DNA from: Stentor coeruleus
Taxonomy: Eukaryota > Ciliophora > Heterotrichea > Heterotrichida > Stentoridae
Direction of reading: 5' to 3'
DNA length: 64,000 nt
NCBI GenBank assembly: GCA_001970955.1
Contig: MPUH01000008.1
Span: 1-64,000 of the forward strand
A model generated the notes under the pieces. It ran no database searches, was not told the DNA's origin, and saw nothing but the letters and a program-made list of their open reading frames with translations. The position numbers and the translations under genes were made by a program. Numbering within the stretch: position 1 is the first letter of the stretch; every line of letters begins with the position of its first letter. Shown piece by piece: positions 57,709 to 64,000 of the stretch.

Positions 57709-59531
57709 GGAAAAAATATTATAAAATAAAATGTAAAATTTTCATATAAAGGATTTTATTTCGATAGATTTATGCTTATGGTAAGATTCTTGAAATTAGA
57801 ATTTTATTAGCTTTAAATTTAGTACATAAAAATAAAATCATTATAGGGTTTTTATTTAATTCATATACTTTTACATATAAGATATTCAACTCCAGATATT
57901 AATAATCAGTTGTTTTTAGTTAGAATAAATCAAATTATTTCATTGATTTTCTAAGAGAAAATTCAGAAGATACTATGATATAACTATTAATATCAAAGAT
58001 GATATACTATTGAAGTATATAAAATCTAGAAATGATAATAGATTATTATATTCAAAAGATAAAGGTATAATCTTCTAAGTAATGATTTCAAAATCATAGT
58101 TTTAATAATTTTCTACCTTAAAGCTTTAGTGAATCATCTTTTAAACTTTATCCACTTTGGTATAATTCTCCCCATTCAAAAAAGCAGTAGATTCTATACG
58201 TATTTAAATATATCCTTTATCCAATAAGCCACAGCAAAAATTCATTGAGAAAATTACTGAGATTTTCCTATATAAACATATAAAAATTCTCTTAGAATCA
58301 AGATAAATACTGCTTAATAAAATAAATAAAATTTTTAAGGTCTAATAAATCAAATATTTTTTGTGTAAGTTTCAGCTTATTTCTCAAATTAGTATTTTGC
58401 ATATTATTAGAAGAATAAATACTTATAAAAATTACTTAGCTATAGCTGTTTTGGAGATCCTACATAAAAAATCTTTGTGAATATTCATTTTACATATATT
58501 TTTCTTCAAATTAGTCTTTTTATTATTAATATCATCTGCATAAAGATTTATATTTTTTAGCCCTTATATAATAGGGAAAATGTAACTACAAAAAGGATCC
58601 AAAATAAAGATATGAAGTTTTTCATCAATTATTTTTTTTCATTTTCAATGAGCAGAAGATAAAATATCCAAACAGGATTACAGATTTTAATATGTGGTTT
58701 TGTTGGCTAATAATAAAACTTATACAAGAATTATATTATCAAAATTAGCAAGGGTTGGATAATAGTCAAGCGATAATTCTTAATAGTTTTCATAATCATT
58801 CTTATATTCTGCCTACAGTTAATGAATACTTTTTTATAGGTCATAAAAGTTTTATTTTATATAAGCATTTAATTAAGAAGGAATAATTTGTTTTTCTTTT
58901 CTTTTAACCTTGTATACAAATATTATTTTAATTGTACTAACAAAAGATAAATATAAAAACTCTCACTTATAATAGATTTTGCGGCAAAAATATTAATTTT
59001 ACTGATGGATGTATTGTTAATCAAGTAATCAAGAATAAAAAATCAAATTACAATACTCTGAAGAAAAGATTGATTTAACAGTAATAGAAAGTTTAAGTTC
59101 AAAACAAATAAAAAACTTACAAGTTTTAAAACTAACTAGTTTATATTTATAATATTCATTTTAGAAAAAAAAATCTTTATACTGTAAACATAACAAAAAG
59201 CAACTAAATAATTTGTTTTATACGTTGGGTTGATATAAAATATAATAAAAAAAAACTCTCTAGATTGATCTACATTTTTTTGGTTTGAGACTATTTTTAA
59301 AGTCGAATTATACTTAAAAATCAAATCCTCACATTTCTAACCCAAAAAAACTTTATCAAAACTTTATCAAAAAACCCAAAATAAAACCCTTCTAAACTTT
59401 ATCTAAACTTTATCAAAAAACCCAAAATAACAATCTCCTAAACTCATAAAATAAAGTAACAAATCCTGACTATGGAAAATTTCCTTTAATATTCATCATC
59501 CCATGAAATTTAAAATGCTCATGATAATAAT
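57709..59531. other. Long AT-rich spacer
   Basis: 1.8 kb without a supported gene. A 62-codon frame at 59136-59324 looks accidental. Near the GSK3 start it contains a 26-bp direct repeat. Confidence 0.5.
59359..59430. repeat. 26-bp direct repeat upstream of GSK3
   Basis: aaactttatcaaaaaaccc-type sequence at 59359-59384 recurs at 59405-59430 with a 46-bp period. C/A-rich, like other 5' flanks. Confidence 0.7.
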
Positions 59532-60617
59532 ATGGTCGATTCAAACAAAAGGGTGTTAAAGCATCAATCAGGTCCTGCTCAAGGTATCAATCTCTCATCT
59601 GCAGACCCAAATCAAATCCCATCTGTTTATGAAAGACAGCCCCCACAAGCATACACATCAGACAAAATTGCAGGAAACGGTACTTTCGGCGTAGTATACC
59701 TCGCAACAATAGCTGAAACAGGAGAAAAAGTGGCTATAAAAAAAGTCTTCCAAGACCCACGTTATAAAAACCGTGAACTCGAACTTATGCAAGAACTTTC
59801 TCATCCAAACATAGTCACATTACATCATTCTTTTTTTACAGAAGGGGCCAAACCAAATGAACTCTTTTTAAACTTAGTAATGGAATATGTCCCAGATACC
59901 CTACACAAAACTGTTAGAGTATTTCTTCGTAAAAATGCCCCAGTACCTTTGATATTAACAAAACTTTATGCATATCAAATATTAAGATCAATTGGTTATT
60001 GTCATTTAATGGGAATTTGCCATAGGGATATTAAACCTCAGAATCTATTGGTAGATCCAATTACAAATAGATTAGTACTTTGTGATTTTGGTTCAGCTAA
60101 ACTTTTAGTTAGAGGTGAACCTAATATAGCTTATATATGTTCAAGGTATTATAGAGCTCCAGAACTTATACTTGGAGCTACAGTTTATTCAACAGGTGTT
60201 GATATATGGAGTGCTGGATGTGTTATAGCTGAGATTTTTTTAGGAAAACCACTTTTCCCAGGTGAGTCAGCATCTGATCAGATTATTGAAATTATAAAAG
60301 TTCTTGGCACACCGAATAGGGAACAATTAATTGATATGAATTCTAAATATAATGGACCTAAACTTCCAGAGATTAGAGGTACACCATGGCCTAGGGTTTT
60401 TAAAGGTAAAGTTCCAGTTGATGCTATTAGCTTTTTAGAAAGCCTTTTGGTGTACTCACCAGGATGTAGACCTAATGCATATCAAGCTTTGCATCACCCG
60501 TTTTTTGATGAATTAAGGAGGGAAGGATGCAGATTACCAAATGGAAACCTTTTACCAGAGTTGTTTAATTGGAATGATATTGAAAGAAAATTTATAGAGA
60601 GTAATGTGAACGTTTAA
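59532..60617 (+). CDS. GSK3: Glycogen synthase kinase 3 (GSK3/shaggy) family kinase
   Basis: A 361-residue CMGC kinase with little beyond the catalytic domain. The Gly loop is IAGNGTFGVVYLA (about residues 46-58), the ATP-binding Lys is in VAIKKV, the catalytic loop is CHRDIKPQNLLVDP near 163, and the DFG motif sits in CDFGSAK near 184. The activation segment is PNIAYICSRYYRAPELILGA, whose first Tyr corresponds to the autophosphorylated Tyr of GSK3. The Axin/FRAT-groove residues are partly conserved. GSK3 phosphorylates primed substrates and in ciliates has been linked to morphogenesis and cilia. The frame is intact. The next gene starts 16 bp after the stop. Confidence 0.94.
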   Translation: MVDSNKRVLKHQSGPAQGINLSSADPNQIPSVYERQPPQAYTSDKIAGNGTFGVVYLATIAETGEKVAIKKVFQDPRYKNRELELMQELSHPNIVTLHHSFFTEGAKPNELFLNLVMEYVPDTLHKTVRVFLRKNAPVPLILTKLYAYQILRSIGYCHLMGICHRDIKPQNLLVDPITNRLVLCDFGSAKLLVRGEPNIAYICSRYYRAPELILGATVYSTGVDIWSAGCVIAEIFLGKPLFPGESASDQIIEIIKVLGTPNREQLIDMNSKYNGPKLPEIRGTPWPRVFKGKVPVDAISFLESLLVYSPGCRPNAYQALHHPFFDELRREGCRLPNGNLLPELFNWNDIERKFIESNVNV

Positions 60618-60633
60618 TTTTTATGATAAAAAT

Positions 60634-61089
60634 ATGTCTATTAATAAGACTGTAGTAGAATTTAACACCCCCAAACTATCTGATGGAGAATGCAGGATAA
60701 TGGAACGAAAGGGTCTTCAGGGGATATTCGATCTAAGTGGAAGAAAAATCGAAGAAAACGGGATATTGTTCCTAACAAGCAAGCGACTTGTATTTCTTAG
60801 TGAGTCTGTAAGCGAAATATCATCATTTGAGATTGAGATTCCTAAAGCTCGTGATTGTCTTTACTATAAAAAAAGCGGAAATCGGGTTTTTGAAGGTATT
60901 GCTGAAATCCAAGATTCACCTTCGACTGACTGCAAATTCTCATTTAAATATAATGACACAGGTTTCCGAAGCTTGGTCTCAATATTTTTTTCTATATCTG
61001 AACAAATCAAATCTGGAGGCCTTTACAACTCTAATCTTAGCATGCGACCAACAGCTTATTCTGAATCCCATGGAAAAACTTTAGCTTAA
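60634..61089 (+). CDS. WBP2-like GRAM/PH-fold protein
   Basis: A 151-residue protein matching the GRAM-type fold of WW-domain-binding protein 2: GRKIEENGILFLTSKRLVFLSES (strand pair with the T-S-x-R-x-x-F motif), ISSFEIEIPKARDCLYYKKSGNRVFEGIAEI, then CKFSFKYNDTGFRSLVSIFFSISEQI. GRAM domains bind phosphoinositides or act as adaptors. The PPxY motifs present in animal WBP2 tails are absent; the tail is short. It lies 16 bp downstream of GSK3 on the same strand, so promoter and 3' processing signals must overlap the GSK3 gene end. Confidence 0.7.
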   Translation: MSINKTVVEFNTPKLSDGECRIMERKGLQGIFDLSGRKIEENGILFLTSKRLVFLSESVSEISSFEIEIPKARDCLYYKKSGNRVFEGIAEIQDSPSTDCKFSFKYNDTGFRSLVSIFFSISEQIKSGGLYNSNLSMRPTAYSESHGKTLA

Positions 61090-61726
61090 AACTCTAATAG
61101 TCCTTGACAAATATAAAAAATGGTTTGAAAAACTATACTCGCAGACCTTTTTATGTAAAACTTACATGATTTATGATATAAATGCCTATATTTATAATTA
61201 ATTTTATATTTACTATAAAAAAAACATATAACTATAAAATCAATAATCTTTCATCATCTAATCAATAACATTAACCAAATTATCATCATTTTGTTATCAA
61301 AATAAACCCATTACCCAAACAAATTTATTCCCCTCTCCTAAAATCATAACAACAACCTCTAATTTCTTCTAAATCCTTCCCTTCCATCCTCTCTATCTTC
61401 CTTAAAATCTTCTCTACTCCTCATCATCTTCCTTACCTTCCCTACAAACAATTTCCATTTTGCCCCTAAACCACTCATCAAGCCAACATTATCTTTAAAA
61501 ACCATATCAAAAAATACAATAAAACTTCCACCAACAACATCAAACCCTAATCATATCCTATCAAAATTTCCAACGCTAATTCAAATAAAATCCTTATATC
61601 CACAAACTCCAATCAAAAATCCACTTCCCTAATCCATATATCTAAAACCTTCTAATCCTCATATAAAATCTCATTTCTAAATATCAAATTTTCTCTTCAA
61701 TAAATTTAATAACCAGGACCTAATAA
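61090..61726. other. Spacer, strongly C/A-rich upstream part
   Basis: About 61260-61720 is nearly G-free on the plus strand with many CC and CT runs, the clearest example of the 5'-flank composition in the window. No gene seen. Confidence 0.55.
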
Positions 61727-63019
61727 ATGCATTCAGAATCCACTCTAAACCTAATCGAAGCACTCGAAAGCAAAAATCCTGACGTTGATCATATCAGAAG
61801 ACACGCTGAAGAGCTCGAAAAAAAACTATCCGCCGACGACAGCGACGGGGAGAGCCAAAAGCGCTTAGGCCATTGTTGCCTAATCCTAGGAAACGATAAA
61901 AAAGCTCATGAGTGCTACCAAAAAGCCTTAATCTCTTTAGGCACCGAAGATAATGAGTTATGGTACGCTATCGGTCTAATGTACTACCGTAACAACAACT
62001 TCACATATGCCGAGCCATCATTTTTAAAAGTTGTCCTTTCAGACCCAATCTTCCCTAAACGTTTCAGTATTTACTTCAAACTTGGGCTTATCTTCAAACG
62101 TTTTGCTCATTTTCAAGACGCCATATCATACTTAGAAAAATCTTTACCAAGTGAAGAAAAAGTCCCAGCCTTATGTCAACTAGGTTACTGTCATTCACAA
62201 ATCAATAAATATGATGAAGCTTTAACATGTTATAAAGAAGCTCATGATATAGGAAAAAACCCATATACAGCTTTATGCTTTGGATGGCATACAAGCTTTC
62301 GTGATTCGGTTGCTGGTTTACAAATATTATATGAAGGGTTAACATTATGTAAAAAAGATACAGTTGAAGAATTAGATTTACTTTTTGCTATTGCTAGAGT
62401 ACTTTATAGCAAAAAAGATTATGGTGAAGCTTCAAATTGTTATTACAAACTACTTAATAAAAACTCAGGGGATTTTAATTTGTGGAATAGTTTTGGGATA
62501 ATGTGTGCTGAGATTGGTCAAGCATCTCAAGCTTTTAGATGTTTTATTAAAGCGTCAGAAATCGCCCCGAATAGTCCTGAAATATGGAATAATATCGGGT
62601 CATTGTATTGGAAATCAGGACAGTTTAATGAATCTAAATTGGCTTATGAGAAAGCAAATAGGATAAGTACTGATACGAAATTTGTAAAGGAAGAGACTAA
62701 GGAATATGTGTATTCAGAATGGAATATATCAGAATTACCTTATATGAAAAGAAGTGCTATAACGAAAATGAAATTAGATTTTATTGAACCTGAACCACCT
62801 AGAGCTCCTGGGTTTGTTAATACTGGTACAGTAAATCCAAATGCTATTAACAATTATATGGCGATGATTGGATATATGAATTATGCTAGACAAGTTACAG
62901 CAATGAGACAGTTTTATGAAAGGACTGGGACAGGTAGTGAAAATGATATTCAAGCTGCAGAAATATTAACGGATTTGTCACAGGTTATACCTATCAAAAG
63001 AGAAAGAGATAATCTTTAA
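61727..63019 (+). CDS. Cyc8/UTX-like TPR protein (putative co-repressor subunit)
   Basis: A 430-residue protein of eight or so tetratricopeptide repeats (about residues 40-320). The segment ELWYAIGLMYYRNNNFTYAEPSFLKVVLSDPIFPKRFSIYFKLGLIFKRF closely follows the characteristic TPR of Cyc8/Ssn6 and UTX/KDM6A (LW-x-GIG-x-LY...A-x-F-x-KVL...DP...IYFRLGIIYK). Yeast Cyc8 works with Tup1 as a transcriptional co-repressor, and UTX carries a JmjC domain that is missing here. The C-terminal 90 residues contain Asn/Met/Tyr-rich sequence (NPNAINNYMAMIGYMNYARQ) and no known domain. The Cyc8-like role is inferred from TPR similarity only. Confidence 0.72.
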   Translation: MHSESTLNLIEALESKNPDVDHIRRHAEELEKKLSADDSDGESQKRLGHCCLILGNDKKAHECYQKALISLGTEDNELWYAIGLMYYRNNNFTYAEPSFLKVVLSDPIFPKRFSIYFKLGLIFKRFAHFQDAISYLEKSLPSEEKVPALCQLGYCHSQINKYDEALTCYKEAHDIGKNPYTALCFGWHTSFRDSVAGLQILYEGLTLCKKDTVEELDLLFAIARVLYSKKDYGEASNCYYKLLNKNSGDFNLWNSFGIMCAEIGQASQAFRCFIKASEIAPNSPEIWNNIGSLYWKSGQFNESKLAYEKANRISTDTKFVKEETKEYVYSEWNISELPYMKRSAITKMKLDFIEPEPPRAPGFVNTGTVNPNAINNYMAMIGYMNYARQVTAMRQFYERTGTGSENDIQAAEILTDLSQVIPIKRERDNL

Positions 63020-63167
63020 TAGGTAAAAATATTATAGATATCATTATATGCTTTTTAGAATATAAAATTAAGTTTTTTTATAAACCACATAGCTTTTTTT
63101 TATACAAAAAAAGCATGATAATATTGATTTTTCTACAAATTACAATCTATGAGAACTAAAAATAAAC

Positions 63168-64000
63168 CTAAGGAATTTGGATTTTATTTTCCGTATACGC
63201 CCAGTTATGATGCTTGTGAATTGGGATCATCTTAGGAACATAAGCATCTCCAACTTCATCTAAAAACTCTTTCTCATTAGGCAAAAGGTCATTTCTCGAC
63301 CTAATCGGCACTGAAACCTTGCCAATTTCGCTCCTATCTTTAAGTAGTAAATGCACTCCATCAAACCATCTATAAAATTCAGCAATTCTTCTTGCAATTG
63401 AAGGTGCATGTTCAGTAAGATGTAAATTATGATTATCAGTATCATAATGATCTATAAACCTTCCATAAGTTCTATATAACACAGGAAACAAATTGTAAAT
63501 AGGAATTGTATTACTTGACATATGTACCCAAGGTGATCTTTCTGCATATAAAAACATAGCTCTTCCTGGATATAAACCAATCAATGGGAATTTGCCTATA
63601 TTTTTCCTCTTATCCTTAGCATTCATAGCTAAACTTAACTCATTAAACCCACTTCTCCAATATAATTGTTTACTTTCATCTTCAGCTAAATTTCCCATTA
63701 TCGTCCTTTGCAAGTTAGTATTTTTTATGTTTTTTCGTACTTGGGCATCAATACTAGCTCTTGTTGTTAAAGGCAATTTACTTACAAAGTCCACAGCATT
63801 TTTCAGTTCTTTATAAGCTACATGCTCTGTTAAGTCCATTGGGGAATAATCTAATGATACGACTGAAGTGATTCGATGGTATTTAAGAATCCCTGTTGTT
63901 ACGGCAATTTTACCCCCGAATCCACTTCCTATGACTGAGGCTGTAGTGATTTTATGCTTGTCCATAAAGCGAATTACATCATCAGCAAGTTCTTCTGGCT
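63168..64000 (-). CDS. ABHD11-like alpha/beta-hydrolase, 5' end outside window
   Basis: The frame is open to the right edge (…PEELADDVIRFMDKHKI), so the N-terminus is missing. VIGSGFGGKIAVTTGI occupies the nucleophile elbow, VVSLDYSPMDLTEH and RTIMGNLAEDESKQLYWRSGFNEL match ABHD11 (mitochondrial/lipid hydrolase), and NHNLHLTEHAPSIARRI fits the catalytic-His region. The elbow normally reads G-H-S-M-G-G; here it is G-S-G-F-G-G, so Gly stands where the nucleophilic Ser is expected. It may be inactive, or may use the Ser one position earlier. A C-terminal extension of about 60 residues follows the hydrolase part. Confidence 0.75.
   Translation of the reverse strand, partial: PEELADDVIRFMDKHKITTASVIGSGFGGKIAVTTGILKYHRITSVVSLDYSPMDLTEHVAYKELKNAVDFVSKLPLTTRASIDAQVRKNIKNTNLQRTIMGNLAEDESKQLYWRSGFNELSLAMNAKDKRKNIGKFPLIGLYPGRAMFLYAERSPWVHMSSNTIPIYNLFPVLYRTYGRFIDHYDTDNHNLHLTEHAPSIARRIAEFYRWFDGVHLLLKDRSEIGKVSVPIRSRNDLLPNEKEFLDEVGDAYVPKMIPIHKHHNWAYTENKIQIP

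Noticed and set aside
59136-59324. 62-codon minus frame in the spacer before GSK3
   Set aside because: AT-driven composition, no motif, and no typical start context beyond chance.

Overview
The window looks like macronuclear DNA of a heterotrich ciliate, most probably Stentor coeruleus. It is very AT-rich and tightly gene-packed. Long reading frames end in all three standard stops, and genes are interrupted by tiny introns: nine of 15 nt and one of 16 nt, all GTA...AG with an A six bases from the 3' end. A related heterotrich such as Blepharisma reads TGA as Trp, but here TGA is used as a normal stop. The organism is inferred, not proven. Several genes that look split are single genes once these introns are removed.

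Layout. 1-2980: degraded endonuclease-domain tail, a 4-TM protein, a disordered protein and a repeat-bearing spacer. 2981-9819: peroxisomal-type acyl-CoA oxidase, two cytoskeletal-looking proteins, a SHIPPO/ODF3-like gene with an in-frame TAG, and a Rab7-like GTPase. 11012-20755: PHD-finger protein, degenerate HAD-like protein, SK-type calcium-activated K+ channel (two introns), 4-TM protein, LU7TM-like 7-TM protein with an in-frame TGA, TPR/IQ protein, divergent Rab and a helical-repeat protein. 21224-34539: zinc-finger/RING-H2 protein, the giant ciliary central-apparatus protein CFAP47, a CCDC177-like coiled-coil protein and another coiled-coil protein. 34849-45780: an unexplained GC-richer patch, a helical protein whose start codon falls on an N, a PPR-like protein, a B-box/coiled-coil/SPRY protein interrupted by a 58-bp TA-flanked insertion, an R2R3 Myb, a CaaX protein and a RING-DUSP protein. 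46786-49969: tandem array of three 7-TM paralogues. 50592-64000: Methyltransf_16 protein, multi-domain ectodomain membrane protein, half-size ABCA transporter, free-standing NET domain, GSK3 kinase, WBP2-like GRAM protein, Cyc8/UTX-like TPR protein and an ABHD11-like protein cut by the window edge.

The genes are individual eukaryotic transcription units, not operons, though gaps of 16-50 bp are common. Themes are cilia and cytoskeleton (CFAP47, SHIPPO, IQ/TPR and coiled-coil proteins), membrane signalling and transport (SK channel, 7-TM array, LU7TM, ABCA), and regulation (GSK3, Myb, PHD, NET, Cyc8-like, RING/DUSP).

The most interesting signal is the 58-bp insertion at 39350-39407. It is bounded by a CTATAG direct repeat containing TA, it breaks the host gene, and its exact removal restores one open frame. 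That is what a retained germline internal eliminated sequence (IES) would look like. Second is an intron with no in-frame stop hidden inside an open frame, exposed because all three 7-TM paralogues have a first exon of exactly 692 nt. Six single-N positions are flanked by near-identical 45-156 bp direct repeats and are best read as unmerged contig overlaps.
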